From Glandiceps talaboti (lineage: Eukaryota > Hemichordata > Enteropneusta > Spengelidae), in contig NC_135556.1 of the NCBI RefSeq assembly GCF_964340395.1, positions 6,797,001 through 6,861,000 on the forward strand: a DNA stretch of 64,000 bases, written 5' to 3'. Made by a program: the position numbers and the translations under genes. Below the pieces are notes generated by a model. The model was given only the letters and a program-made list of their open reading frames with translations. It did no database searches and had not been told where the DNA came from. Shown piece by piece: positions 23,560 to 36,004 of the stretch. Within the stretch, counting starts at the first letter, position 1; each line of letters starts with the position of its first letter.

Positions 23560-25045
23560 TCTTGACAGCTTTGTCCCACATACATGTTAAATGTAGCATG
23601 TCAGACACTTGGAGTAAACAAATGGTCATTTGAAATTGCAGCATATCAATCATTTTAATGTTACACTTTGTCCTTTGAATATAATTATAGTCTTGTATGG
23701 TTTGCCCATAAACGTTTGGAATTTGCTTGAGTTTTACTGGTAACTAGAAAACTACAAAGAAAGGGTGTGCAGTTTTAAAAAAAACCGCACCTTTATATTC
23801 AATATGCAAATTAAGTTGTTAGAAGCTATATATTCTACTTAGATATGGCGATATTTGAAGTCATCCATAATTATGTCACCAGGAATTGTTCAAAACACAT
23901 TGATGTTTCTTTTTATCTATGTGGAGATATCCTTACGTTAATGATAGAAGGTGAACAATCTCTAACCCAAAAATATTTAATTGGACAACCATTGGTGGTG
24001 GTGGTGCCTCAAAGTTAAATCCTAATCTATCCAGAGATGATATGATTCGGTTTTTTTTGACGTAATTTCAAACCATGAATACGTTTTCAAGCAATCAAAA
24101 TTTAGAAATACATGTAATTTTGAAGTTTATTTTTTAAATATTGATATCAATTTTTGAATCAGAACATGAACAATGTTTTATTTTATTGAGCTGTTATCTA
24201 GGGTTACTTTTCATTGCACTATCTCCTCAGCAAGTTACTCTGTTACAGTACTCAATACGCTGTCGGGGCTTAACACTCCCATCCTCCTAACTAGCTTTCA
24301 GCTTTCCCAAGCTTATCCTAAAACAAGCTTGTCCGAAAGCTGATATATAGCTAGGGTTTGAGGTTACAATTATGTTATCCTAACAACCGTATACACTCAT
24401 ATTTCATCTTTGGACATGGCAGGAATATATAAAATACTTCAAATTGTTAATTACATGAGAAACTTACCTGTGCTCGTCATTGCTCTAGACTGAAAGATAT
24501 CTGGTGGGGTGGATAAGTTATGTTATAAATGTACATGTATTATAAATAAAGATGTAAATCTAAATTGTAGTTTCCTGGCCACGTTAACGGAAGCCACATG
24601 TACAAAAATCATCAAATGCAATGTGCATGTACTATTATTTCAATACAGATATCGAAACTACTTTGTTTATCGTATTTACTGGTAGTACGATATATCAACA
24701 GAGACGGCCTTGGCATTGCTATAAGTACCTCTATTACCGGGTTGTAAACCACACCAGAGTTATCTTATTTTGTTTCAAGTCATCGAATTGTTCTATTGAA
24801 AGTGTTTCTGTTCTTGTACTCTTGTTATTGACAACTTGATGAATTAAACCTGGCTAAAATCACAATAGTGGATGATACAGTGTCAACTCAATTTCCCGTA
24901 GACGAATAGGCTATGGCTTTTCCTCTGTCCAAATATGTTGAATTTCTTATTCATTTTTTTTTCAAAATTTAACTTTGACAATAGTCGTGCAAAAACAACA
25001 GATACAAAACAAGATAAATGGAAACACCTACAATTACATTAAACG
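23560..25045. other. Noncoding spacer
   Basis: No supported gene. A short inverted pair, TTTCAGCTTTCCC / GTCCGAAAGCTGA, lies near 24297-24342. Confidence 0.5.
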
Positions 25046-25905
25046 ACATTTTGTACAATGACAAACTGACACCCAGGTACAGGGATTTTGTACAATGACA
25101 AACTGACACCCAGGTACAGGGATTTTGTACAATGACAAACTGACACCCAGGTACAGGGATTTTGTACAATGACAAACTGACACCCAGGTACAGGGATTTT
25201 ATACAATGACAAACTGACACCCAGGTACAGGGATTTTGTACAATGACAAACTGACACCCAGGTACAGGGATTTTATACAATGACAAACTGACACACAGGT
25301 ACAGGGATTTTGTACAATGACAAACTGACACCCAGGTACAGGGATTTTGTACAATGACAAACTGACACCCAGGTACAGGGATTTTATACAATGACAAACT
25401 GACACACAGGTACAGGGATTTTGTACAATGACAAACTGACACACAGGTACAAGGATTTTATACAATGACAAACTGACACACAGGTACAAGGATTTTATAC
25501 AATGACAAACTGACACACAGGTACAGGGATTTTATACAATGACAAACTGACACACAGGTACAGGGATTTTGTACAATGACAAACTGACACACAGGTACAA
25601 GGATTTTATACAATGACAAACTGACACACAGGTACAGGGATTTTATACAATGACAAACTGACACACAGGTACAGGGATTTTGTACAATGACAAACTGACA
25701 CCAAGGTACAGGGATTTTATACAATGACAAACTGACACCAAGGTACAGGGATTTTATACAATGACAAACTGACACCAAGGTACAGGGATTTTATACAATG
25801 ACAAACTGACACCAAGGTACGGGGATTTTGTACAATGACAAACTGACACACAGGTACAGGGATTTTATACAATGACAAACTGACACCAAGGTACGGGGAT
25901 TATCA
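25046..25905. repeat. 37-bp minisatellite, about 23 copies
   Basis: The unit is ATTTTGTACAATGACAAACT followed by GACACCCAGGTACAGGG, at 37-bp spacing. Variants are not scattered at random: CCCAGG predominates left, CACAGG in the middle and CCAAGG right, and TTGTAC alternates with TTATAC. Long open frames on the complement arise because three units (111 bp) keep frame; they show only a periodic 37-residue repeat and are not called as genes. Confidence 0.97.
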
Positions 25906-27230
25906 TGGTCAAATTTGTTAACGAGTAACTTATCGTGGTAGGGGTTTGCAATTTAAGTAAATAATCTTCAGATGCTTTAATGACAAGTGAATATCAAATG
26001 ACAAGTTCCAACATGTCTAACCAACTTACTGTAAAATTTGAAACTTCTATTAAACATTTGAAAACAAACACGATATTAAAGTGGAATGGACTTGTTTGAG
26101 TTGTAGCTTTATCGTTGATCAAAAGCAGATATACCACGTCCTATAATATGGAAGAAAATTATTGAACAGAATAAATCTAGATCGTAATAATGTATGTAAT
26201 CTTATTATAGTCAAAGACTACGTCGCTTTTGAGAGTGACTTCTTCCGTTGATATGACTTGTGTACCGGTACGTTGGAATTCACAATACGTATATAAATGT
26301 TTTATAATAAGTGATGCGAGGTCAGTACATGACTTCTTGTTGTCATTAGTTTCAAGTTCAAACATCAGATATATGAATGCCAAGAGGGTCACTCTATGCT
26401 TGTTTTATGTTTCTTGCCAGTGTTCTGTTCTGGCCATAGAAGATGGCAGTAGTGTTTTACCGTTTGGTCAGATTCAACGAATATAGTGTGGGTCGGATCA
26501 TGAGAAACATACTTTAGACGCCACCCCTATATTTGTGAAATATTGGTTTGAGTCTGACATACATCGAAGACTTTAAATAGAGGCACTAAACTAGTTCAGG
26601 GTTACTAGTCAAAGGTAGGTTCTTTTGTCGACGATATTAATAGTCCAAATTAACAGAAATGAAGATGTGACAAAAGACAATATTCTAGATCTGTATGTAC
26701 ATACAACGGAGATCACGTGAATCTGCGGACTGGGTGGATATATACCATTATACATTGTGGTGTACCTCAACAAGGATGGGATTATCACGTTTTTCTGACA
26801 ATTACTTCTTTAGATCTGCGAATTATAAAGCTTGAACGCTTCTATTCTATGTAGCTGGTACTTACTGGAGGTTAAAAGCTTTTTATTTTGAAAGACGACA
26901 AAGCATTTAAGGACAGAAGACGGTTGTGGTGCTAGGGAATTCTGCAGTCGGAATAGTACCGTAAGGCTAATTGTTTCCACACTAGTTTACTAAGTTTGTA
27001 AATGTTTATGTGGTTGACTGCTAGAACAATGTGTATTATAGTTTGAGCTTTTTTCGCACTATACTTGTCTGGAGGCTACGAGTGGTATCGAATTTTTTGT
27101 TACTCGAAGCCTTGGATATTAATTTTAGACTAGCACTGCACTGCACTGGCTGTAGTTTACATGTAATACAAAGTGTACGAGGATTCGCCCTTGTTGAAAT
27201 ATTACAATGTAAAACATTTTTAACACCGCC
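25906..27230. other. Noncoding spacer
   Basis: No supported exon, RNA gene or repeat. Confidence 0.5.
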
Positions 27231-27234
27231 TCCC

Positions 27235-27485
27235 TATGACACGTAGTTGTTAGAGCTCAAGATTAGTCAGGAGATCCTGGGTTCGAATCCTACTACAGAC
27301 AGGGAATTTTTCGATATTTTTAAGGCATTTGTTGTTGCCCACTATCATTACCGCCATCACAATGAGTTTGGGTTTGTATATTAGTAAATCTCAGATGTCT
27401 GTATTTGGATCAGTATTGGGCGATCGAGCTGAAGGCCAGAACTCCCAAAGCCTAGATGACGCGGCTGTTCCTCCTTTACTACTGT
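27235..27485 (+). mobile_element. tRNA-derived SINE, family 2
   Basis: A tRNA-like head with a B box GGGTTCGAATCCT (about 27279) is followed by a body containing TTTAAGGCATTTGTTG, CTGAAGGCCAGAACTCCC and AAAGCCTAGATGA. A second copy is present in reverse at 36005-36290 with the same order of blocks, which shows this is a dispersed family and not a functional tRNA gene. Confidence 0.7.
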
Positions 27486-27699
27486 GAGACCCGCTCCTCT
27501 CCGGGCCTCGTAGTGAATTCACCGTATTTCACTGATATGCTATGATATCACTTTACAATGGTGGCAGTGGTGGGATGTTGTAGCAGTGTGATTTGTAACT
27601 GGTGGCAGCGGCCGGATCGTGCTAAAATCACAAAATAATGCAAATTTAGATAAGCAACTGAGCCAATGTAAAGCGTGACCGTCTCCTAATTTTCATTTT

Positions 27700-27775
27700 T
27701 TAAAATGTGACCCTCCCCGAGGACAAATTTGTAAAAAGTGACCCCCCCCCCCCTAATTCCCTCCCCCCCCCCCAT
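27700..27775. repeat. C-run low-complexity region
   Basis: Two runs of 11-13 C separated by TAATTCCCT, preceded by the near-duplicate phrases GTGACCCTCCC and AGTGACCCCC. Confidence 0.8.
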
Positions 27776-27779
27776 AATT

Positions 27780-28920
27780 ACTGATGGTTCCCTAACCATG
27801 TCTCACTGACAATGACATGCTTCGGGACATATCTAGTAGTGGTCTGAGATAATACTGATAAAGCAGCCCGTCTACTCACTTGATGGTTCATTATATCGCC
27901 AAAGCAAGAACTAAAAAAGCATTTCCATTGACCCCTGAACAATCTTCGCTTCGATATTTGCTGTCTAATTTATGCCAAGTGTCGTAATATTATTCAATAC
28001 AGAAATCTTGAACAATATTTAATTGTTAATTGTTCCCACCCAAAGTCCTGGTGGTTATTTCAGAGCCTATGTTTTGTTCAGTCTGTGTAGTTAGTATGTT
28101 ATGTAACTGAGTCAACATGTTGTTTCTATAAATGAGTGATTACGTGTTATTGTAAATGTATGTAATAAATGGGTGAAGTAAAGTTAGGCCCATAAGTGTA
28201 GTCCATATGTTAGTGTACACCTGATAGTATTGAAAGAGGTAAGGTTCTTTTTAATACACTGAATCGAAGCATTCCTACCTGCTGTCCGTTTTCAAAGTAC
28301 ATTTTGTATTGGAATGTTTACAGGTGGCTAAACTTAACTAAGTATGCACGCTTCCGAATGAATCTTGTTTTCTATTTATATAGAAACACTGACTACCAAG
28401 TTAGAGGATTCTATTGCATAAAAAGGGAGTGATATCGTACACGAATGTCGTATCTTGCAGACTACCCAGTTCTCCGATGGAAACGGCAATACACGGATCG
28501 ATCTGCAATGATGTGATAGCAATCTGGTTAAAACTGAAATAACATTTTAATATGTCTTTATTTACTTCGATATATTTTTGTTGCGGTCGTTTTGTCGTCA
28601 TAGTCTATCGTATCGCATAGGAAAAGGCGCTCAGCTCACCGCCGGGCTGAGACAAGAACGGCAACTGCATGCACAAAGAACGACAATATAGTACACCAAA
28701 GGTCACTCGGGTTGTGGCCCAAAACTGAAATTCTATGTTTGTTGTTTATTCTTTTCTGGCTATATCCTCACGAAAACAAACTGAATATAGAGAAAAATAT
28801 TTTCTAGGTTGAATAAAACAATGAAGTCTTACATAAATTTGCAAAATTAAATTACATTTACCATAGGTAATTAGCATTTTTAGCACATCTGAACTTATAT
28901 AATTAGTGCTATGCACATGG
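27780..28920. other. Noncoding spacer upstream of the nicotinamidase-like gene
   Basis: No supported exon. A 66-residue minus frame at 28401-28601 is not recognised. Confidence 0.45.
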
Positions 28921-28921
28921 T

Positions 28922-28925
28922 GCGG

Positions 28926-28988
<63 letters not shown>
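28922..28988. repeat. (TGTC)n microsatellite
   Basis: About 16 CTGT units. Confidence 0.95.
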
Positions 28989-28989
<1 letters not shown>

Positions 28990-29147
28990 CGTGTCAAAAG
29001 ACAAAAGTGATAAACATGCAAAGCTGTATGCAAATATGCCTGCCAACAAGACCACGCCCACAGTAACAACCAAATGATGACATGCATTGCAAAGCTGACA
29101 GCAGGGATTAATAGACAAGGAGGTAGACATTTCCAAAAATGAACATA

Positions 29148-29151
<4 letters not shown>

Positions 29152-29235
<84 letters not shown>
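29152..29235. repeat. (TA)n microsatellite
   Basis: About 41 TA dinucleotides. The flanks share GCCAACAAGACCACGCCCA (about 29041) and GCAACAACACCACGCCCA (about 29240) as a diverged direct repeat. Confidence 0.97.
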
Positions 29236-29483
29236 CCCTAGCAACAACACCACGCCCATAACAACAGCCAAAACTGAATAATGACAAACGAAAAAATACT
29301 ATTCTTTGAAATATTTATACCATGTAGAGTAGAAAAACATCTCATTATAACAAAACATGCTGTGAAGTGCTTGTTTGGATTCCTCATGAAATAAAAATGG
29401 CTTCTTTTGCCTTCCATGAAAATGTACTTTTTTCTTCAATAGGTACCAATTGGATCGCAGCACTAAGCTGAAAGAAGTGTAAG

Positions 29484-32400
29484 ATGAAAGTATTCATACT
29501 ATCTTTTGTTCTACTTGGACTGTACATAAGCAGATGTGTTGCGACCTGTGTGAGTAACTTTCCGTTATTGTGTACTTTTTTAGTTTTATCATGTTTGTTT
29601 CATTTTGTTGTACATGTATGCTCAGACCACTAAGTGGTCTGAGATGTATGACATGTTCCGTCCACTGCAGCTACCGTTCATTGAAATGGTATTACGTAAT
29701 ATTCGTGGAATTTTCTTTGACTACGTACAAGCCATAGACCGTACAAACGTACGTACGTACCCCCCCCCACCACCACCACCACCACACGCGCGTACGTACT
29801 TACGCACGCACGCACATACATACATACATACATACATACATACATACACACACACATACACACATACATACATACATACATACATACATACATTTACCTG
29901 CTACGCTTGTCACATCAAATTCACTTAACTGTTTTAAGAACAATCTAGACTCTCTCTGGGAACACTGGAAATATTCTACGAACATTGACTTCTCACTACG
30001 GCCATAAGGACATGGATTGACACTATTTTAAATTTAATTTGTTTTGCGGACCAGCTCATAGGCTATTAGCCTTACCTAGCTGTTATTATGATATGATATG
30101 ATACATACATACATACATACATACATACATACAAAAATGTACATGCATACACGCATACACGCATACATACATACATACATACATACATACATACATACAT
30201 ACATACATACATACATACATACATACATACATGCATACATACATACATACATACATACATACATACATACATACATACATACATACATACATACATACAT
30301 AGATGATATGCGTGCGTGAATGTACTGTTGTGATTTGTAATAACTGTACATTGACCTATTAATAATACTGATAACTATACATACTCATTTTGATATCAGA
30401 ATAATTCACCAGTCACAGCTCTCCTTGTAATTGATGTACAAAATGACTTCATCAACGGTTCACTGGCATTGAAACACAGTCCAGCAAACCAAGATGGCTA
30501 TGAAGTTGTTCCAGTTATCAATAAATTATTAGAAGATATTAAGTTTGATGTGGTGGTGTACTCTAAGGATTGGCATCCAGCAAACCATATCTCATTCTAT
30601 GATAACCTAAACCTTCGACCATTGCACTCTTCATCTCAGGTAAGACTATGTATTGGTGTGTATATGGTTGGAATTTACGCATCCAAACTTAACCATATCA
30701 TTTTCTCATTGCAAGTTGATAGTTAGTGCATGCATATATGATATGCACGTGCACAAGCATACACTGTCGACATTTCGACTGTTTGGTATACATTTACCGA
30801 TGACTCTCGAGACCGACCTCTCGCGATGTTTTACAGCTAGCATTATTAACAGTGAGTGTATGGATAAATAGATGCACGCAGATCCTAATTAATTAATTAA
30901 TTAATTATTCACACTTACTTATTTATTCATTTGTGAAAGAATCGCGAAATGAAAGCCCAACTAATAAATGAAATAAATATGCATACTTGCTCATACATGT
31001 ACATATTGAATGGTGTACATTTGTAGTTGCAACACGATCTGCGCTCGGTAGCTCAAGGTTGCCGAACAAAAGTCGACGATGTCAGCACCGGACCTCTGGT
31101 GCATCTTGAGCAAGCTCTCGCGGCCTGTGGTCGCTTTTAAAGTTTACAGAATTGCCCGATGGTTTAGTACCTAGACTAGTGTGTGTACGACTTTCGTCAC
31201 CATGTATGTGCTTCATATACCTGTGTGCAAACTTTTGTAAGGGTATAACCCATATTCGTTGATTACTTATCTTGCTTTACACCAGATCTCGGCAGGAGAT
31301 GCACAGATGTTCGACGTGGTAACGTTTGCTGGACCACCAGTAATGGAACAAACACTATGGCCAACACACTGTATTCAAGAATCGTGGGGATCGGAGTATC
31401 ACAAAGATTTGACCGTAAGTTTAGCATTTTTATAGACATAATCCGGGAGGGGGGGGGGGGGGCTCATAAAAAGTTATGTGTTTCATCTGAAAATTCCCCA
31501 ATCCATGGGGATCAATAGCCGGGGATCATACTCTAAAAATACCTTTACAGCATCAGAGTAAAGGTAATTGGCGATTGCTTGTGTATAGAAAGAGAATCGA
31601 AGCTGCTTGTCGCGTGTCTATAAACTCATGGTATCATGCAAAACATTAATTAACATAAATGAATATCTGCATATGGTAAATGATAATAACTACGGTACAT
31701 GTGTCGAATACTATTGTCATCTCAGGTTGTCTGAGTCACAGAATTTTCCGGCATATTAGCAATTTGTTAGAAGTTATTACCACCTGTACGTACCTCATCA
31801 TGTACCTACATACTCTTTATACTCGACTTTTAAATTGAATGTTTACGCTATATCAAGCTGGCTGCAAAATTTCAACTCAATCTTAACAGGTCCTAGACAA
31901 CCGTGTTGAAATCCTGAAAGGAACCAATCCAGACCTGGACAGTTACTCAGCTTTCTGGGATAACAAGAAATTATCAGAGACGACACTAGAGGGCGCACTT
32001 AAAAATCGAAGTGTAACCGATGTCTACGTCTGTGGACTGGCATACGATTATTGTGTAGGCTCTACGGCGATAGATGCTGCGGATTATGGATTCCGCACTG
32101 TTGTAATTGAAGATGCTGCTCGTGGTGTTGCCGATGTCACTATAGCCGCAATGAAGATCCGGATGACAGAAGCTGGAGTTACATTTGTGAACGCTAATGA
32201 TGTAAGTTTATGTAAATACAATACATGTGCCACGGTCCGGATCATAAAACTTTTGAGCACAGCCTTGAGTCACTTGTGGGTGAGCTAATATTCTATTCCA
32301 GGATATTAATATTCTAGTCTAGGATTATCACAATACAAACTAATGACGTTATTAAGCGATATTCAAAAAATACCGTTCCCTGTGATTGCTCCAGAATAGC

Positions 32401-32808
32401 GATCGCCTAATAACGTCACTATTTTGTATTATGATCATCCTAGACTAGATTATTACCATCCTGGAATAGAATATTAACTTACAGATGACTGCACATAAAA
32501 GCGAATATTTTGTTATGCTTTTGAAACATAATTTCAGGTTCCCAACCATCACTTATACGTCTTTGTTAGTCTTTTTTTCTATAATTATTCAAATTTGTGG
32601 AAGTGTAATTCTCATATATTCCTACGAAACTAAATTGAAGTGAAGAAAAGACGACCCTGCTCAGTAATGTTCATCACTAAATATTAATCCGTTTGATATG
32701 TTACAGGTCAATGCTGAGATGGAAACTTGTGGTGCAAGCTATCTCACCTATTCTACGAGGATGGGTTTTGTACTGTTGCTGGCTTGGCTTCTGTCAGTAT
32801 ACGTTTAA
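29484..32808 (+). CDS. Secreted nicotinamidase/isochorismatase-fold hydrolase with GPI-signal-like tail
   Basis: Five exons, all phase 0: 29484-29549, 30400-30639, 31286-31414, 31890-32201 and 32707-32808 (TAA 32806-32808), giving 282 residues. The family converts nicotinamide to nicotinic acid in NAD salvage (PncA/Pnc1/Naam); related hydrolases act on other amides. The expected catalytic set is present: Asp34 in LLVIDVQNDF, Lys155 in VEILKGTNPDLDSYSAF and nucleophile Cys200 in VCGLAYDYCVGSTA. Metal ligands are Asp79 and His81 (SKDWHPANH) and His130 (QTLWPTHCIQESWGSEYHKD). Residues 1-20 (MKVFILSFVLLGLYISRCVA) are a clear signal peptide. The last residues, RMGFVLLLAWLLSVYV, are hydrophobic, after small residues CGAS (257-260) suitable as an omega site, so the mature enzyme may be GPI-anchored outside the cell; a single C-terminal membrane helix is the alternative. 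The ATG is the first before the hydrophobic run. Confidence is high for family and exon model, moderate for substrate and anchoring. Confidence 0.93.
29622..29646. repeat. CTCAGACCACT palindrome
   Basis: CTCAGACCACT is followed directly by AAGTGGTCTGAG, in intron 1 of the nicotinamidase-like gene. The same ends, separated by about 14 nt, occur at 37441-37473. Confidence 0.7.
29746..29893. repeat. ACGT, C/CCA and CATA microsatellites
   Basis: ACGTACGTAC, a C run with ACC repeats, CGCACGCA and then long CATA repeats, all within intron 1 of the nicotinamidase-like gene. Confidence 0.95.
30101..30301. repeat. (CATA)n microsatellite
   Basis: About 45 CATA units with a few CATG/CGCATA variants, ending about 100 bp before the second exon of the nicotinamidase-like gene. 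Confidence 0.97.
31445..31463. repeat. Poly-G tract in intron 3
   Basis: GGGAGG followed by about 14 G, 30 bp after the donor at 31415. Confidence 0.9.
32268..32485. mobile_element. MITE (TCACTTGTG family), copy 1
   Basis: The left arm GCTAATATTCTATTCCAGG, then ATTCTAGTCTAGGAT and AATGACGTTATTA, is inverted as AATAACGTCA, ATCCTAGACTAGAT and CCTGGAATAGAATATTAAC on the right. It lies in the last intron of the nicotinamidase-like gene. A second family member is at 39611-39757. Confidence 0.85.
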
Positions 32809-33070
32809 GATGCAAAACAGAGTTCAATATACAAGGAAAACACTGCAGGATGACGTAGTCATGATGACGTAATCAAACAGTGACGCATTTTCATCCGAAG
32901 TAATCACATAAAAACATAATATTATGCATTGCATAGAGTATGACGTCATACTACAGACTATATGAACCTCACGTCATCAAAGAGACTAGAGTAGTCTTCC
33001 TGTTAGAATTCAAAGTGATTTTGTTGTATTAAATTTTGCATCTTCTTAAGCTCTTAGAACCATCTTTTGC
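32809..33070 (+). other. Probable 3' UTR of the nicotinamidase-like gene
   Basis: The sequence follows the TAA. ATTAAA occurs at about 33030 (TTGTATTAAATTTTGC) as a possible polyadenylation signal. The region contains the TGACGTA-rich cluster listed separately. Confidence 0.4.
32843..32980. promoter_or_regulatory. Cluster of CRE/ATF-like TGACGT motifs
   Basis: GATGACGTAGTCA, ATGATGACGTAATCA, AGTGACGCATT, a perfect palindromic TATGACGTCATA and CACGTCATCA occur within about 130 bp directly downstream of the stop codon. The motif matches the CREB/ATF consensus; function is not shown. Confidence 0.35.
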
Positions 33071-33427
33071 TGATTATTTTTCAATTTTTTAAAGTGAATG
33101 AGGAAAGGTATCTATTTTTTATTTTCAATTTACAAAACAATTTTATCATGGCCTCCAACTTGAAAAATCACGTAAACAAAACTTGCCAGGTCCTCGTTTG
33201 TAACTCTGATAAATTGCAGTTCGAAGATTAATGAATATTTAAAACGTTTGTTATTGTACGTACACATTTTTTAATTTTTTTAAAATAGCTTTTTGCAATG
33301 TATTGAGTTACAAACACAGACTTGGTCTATGTTTTTCCAGATTTATTTTTCAAGTTGAAGACGCCATGATAAAACTGTTCAAATACCCAAACCTCTTCCA
33401 TGTGGCCACTTTAATACTTACATGTAT

Positions 33428-33694
33428 TTACATCGAATAGGGAATTTGCAATCCAGACTGCGCATGCTCAGATACAAAGGATTATGGGATTTTCGGTGGT
33501 TATCATAATACCTAATCTGGAGCTACCGATAAAATAAACCCCGCAATGATCAGGGTGACTATGAATTGGTTATTTGTGGTTACAAACAATGTAACATTAT
33601 TGTTTACAATACTATTGGATTAGTATTTATTATCACATTTCCCATGATGCAACATTCAACATGGCGGGTTTGCAAGTTCCCTATTTAATGTGAT
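33428..33694. mobile_element. TIR element (MITE-like)
   Basis: The left end TCGAATAGGGAATTTGCAA is inverted at the right end TTGCAAGTTCCCTATTTAA. The inner sequence is unrelated AT-rich DNA with GGATTATGGGATTTTC on one side and TTTCCCATGATGCAAC on the other. Confidence 0.65.
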
Positions 33695-33699
33695 CTAAC

Positions 33700-34340
33700 T
33701 GCAAGCACATAAAATTATCTAGACTCGCTGATATCGTTAGCAACCCCGCAAAGGTCACGGTGGAATCAATCACATATATACCAGTATTTATTTTGCCTTT
33801 ACTACTCTACCTAACCATGCACTGGTATTTACCTACACGATAATACCTATTATTTGGTAATGTTTTCCCGCCAAATAAGAACTTTTTGCACTTGAACGCA
33901 ACGTTCGTTCATGATTGCATGAAGGCATTACAGTTAATTTATATTGTACTAACTGTCAATTGACAGATAACATGGATCCAATAGGGTACGAAACGGTATG
34001 GTATAAACACTAGGTATCTAAATACACACTACTTGACCACCCATCCATACAAGGAACCAGATATAGTCATTTAGTTTGGGGTCAGAAAAGTTCCCCAAAA
34101 CAATTTGATAGCACCAAACGGGACTTCGGGCACTTCTGGGGTAACAACCTGTCGAGAAATGTGCATTTCGAATATTTTTTATTTATGTCTAACAGTTATT
34201 ACTAGTCAAGGTGTTCAAATGAACAAACTCAATTTTCTGAATAACTTTTTAAGAAAAAGTCAATATTTATTATTAACATTATTTGCATCACGCTACAAAG
34301 ACTTGTAACTGTGAGTACTGAATGTATTTTGGTTTGTATT
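33700..34340. other. Noncoding spacer
   Basis: No supported feature. Confidence 0.5.
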
Positions 34341-34348
34341 TTTAGGGA

Positions 34349-34427
34349 GTCTGTAAGTACGCTGTGATGGGGCGCCCCCACACATCGATCAATCGAGGGA
34401 CGGGCGGCGCATGTCGAAACAGCGATG
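34349..34427. repeat. Copy of the CTGTAAG short repeat
   Basis: CTGTAAGTACGCTGTGATGG, then GGCGCCCCCACACATCGATCA, parallels 10733-10775 (CTGTAAGATACG, GGCGCCCTCACACATCGGTCA). Right-hand ends are diverged. Confidence 0.45.
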
Positions 34428-34429
34428 AC

Positions 34430-35350
34430 TATTAATATACCCTGCAAAACCTTAGCCCGTTCACAAGTATTTCCTTCCCATGATATTCCAATGTGTACAT
34501 TTAATCGCGCATCGAATGAAATACAATTTATGGAACCCGATTTTCTTGTCATTGATAACAGTTTCTAATGTTTCGCATACTACATGTGTAAAACAAGATA
34601 AGCAGCATTGCTGATATCAAATCTACTGTTTACGCCCCCCCCCTCCTCAACCCCAGGCAGTAAGCTTACATAGTAGCATTATAACCATAGTATAGTATGG
34701 GTCAACGAAATATGCTCTTTCAGGTTTCCGACATGTGGGTTGAAGACGTGTGTCGCGAAACCTCGAAGCGCATATTCCAGAGCTAATAAGCTTATATGGC
34801 CGTATATAAATAAGTCACGTGAGTGTTTTAACTGCAAGAACGTAAGAAATTAGTTCATTACAATATGATATAAATTTCACTAAATAATTAGATTATTTCA
34901 TCCTTTCTTTTATCGATCAATTCGCGATATGCCATATCTTGTACAGAGCACGATTGGAGGTAGTACTCATATCATACTTTACCAAAAGAAGAATATTTCT
35001 AATTTTCGTTTATATTGATTTATATTTGTACATTTTGTTAATGCATTTATATCGATTGAGTTGTATTTTACATTCATTTAAATGTAATTTTGCATTGCTT
35101 TATTGATAAAGTCGAAATATCTTTATAGTTAGTTGACGAAGAATTACAGTATTTCTCCCAATGAGTGTATTTGGTGTGGCTTTAGATCTTTTTGATCGCT
35201 AAATTGTTCTTATTATGACTTACAGCTGTGAAGTTTGAGGTTATGGAATTGATAGCAAAAGAAATATTCTTGATGATGTTAGTTTTTCTTTTATAGATAT
35301 TTACTTGGTTGTTCTAAGAAGACATTCATTTCTGTTTTATTTTTGTATAC
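34430..35350. other. Noncoding spacer
   Basis: AT-rich; no supported exon. Confidence 0.5.
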
Positions 35351-35539
35351 ATTACCATTTTTATTTATTTATTAAACTTCGACAATAAGTCAGGGGAAAA
35401 AGTCGCACAGGTGGCAAGCACCTATATAAGAGCAACCCTCCACATACAACAAATGGATAAACAAACAAGAACATATTAAAAACAGTAAATACAATATATA
35501 AAAAAATATACACTAAAGAATAACATACGAGAACAGAAT

Positions 35540-35870
35540 TAAGAAATACGACACTTGGCACAATGACATCGATTGACCCATGTGCAAGTATTAAAAGACA
35601 AAAAACTATTTTCCAAAAGATTTCTATAAAATATACGGAGATCGTTTTTATATGAGTTGACACTTACTGCAAACGACAAGTCCGATTTGACTGGGCAAGC
35701 GTTCCATGTATAAAATATTCTGTTAAAAAATGACTGTCGGAATGCTTCACTGCGAAATTGTGGCATTTTCAGTAAGCTATCATCGTCTGAATTGAAATGT
35801 ACATATTTATCAATATTAAGATCGTAATCGTTATTTATACATGCTTCCTATGGAATGTTGTTTTTAAGCA
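35540..35870 (-). pseudogene. LINE C-terminal (3') fragment
   Basis: The complement encodes YDLNIDKYVHFNSDDDSLLK, then MPQFRSEAFRQSFFNRIFYT and WNACPVKSDLSFAVSVNSYK followed by NDLRIF. This is the pattern typical of the end of CR1/Jockey-like LINE ORF2 (RxxxxxxSFFNRxxxxWNxLP followed by a Phe/Tyr-Lys-x-x-Leu). The catalytic RT part is absent, consistent with 5' truncation on insertion. It is distinct from the Tx1-like element at 20-22 kb. Confidence 0.7.
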
Positions 35871-36004
35871 ATAAACCACTTCCTGGGGCTGGTTTATTAT
35901 ATTATACCAGTATATTGGAAAAATCGGAAACAAGATAAGAACTAACGTTTTCTGGTTTCATTTGCCCCCCCCCCCCCATATGAATAGGAGCGAGTCTCAT
36001 CATA

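Noticed and set aside
24969-25778. Open frames with a periodic 37-residue sequence on the minus strand
   Set aside because: Explained by the 37-bp minisatellite; the product would be a translated repeat with no flanking protein sequence.
27235-27310. Possible functional tRNA gene (B box GGGTTCGAATCC)
   Set aside because: It is followed by a SINE body and a second diverged copy exists at 36005-36290; no complete cloverleaf was evident.
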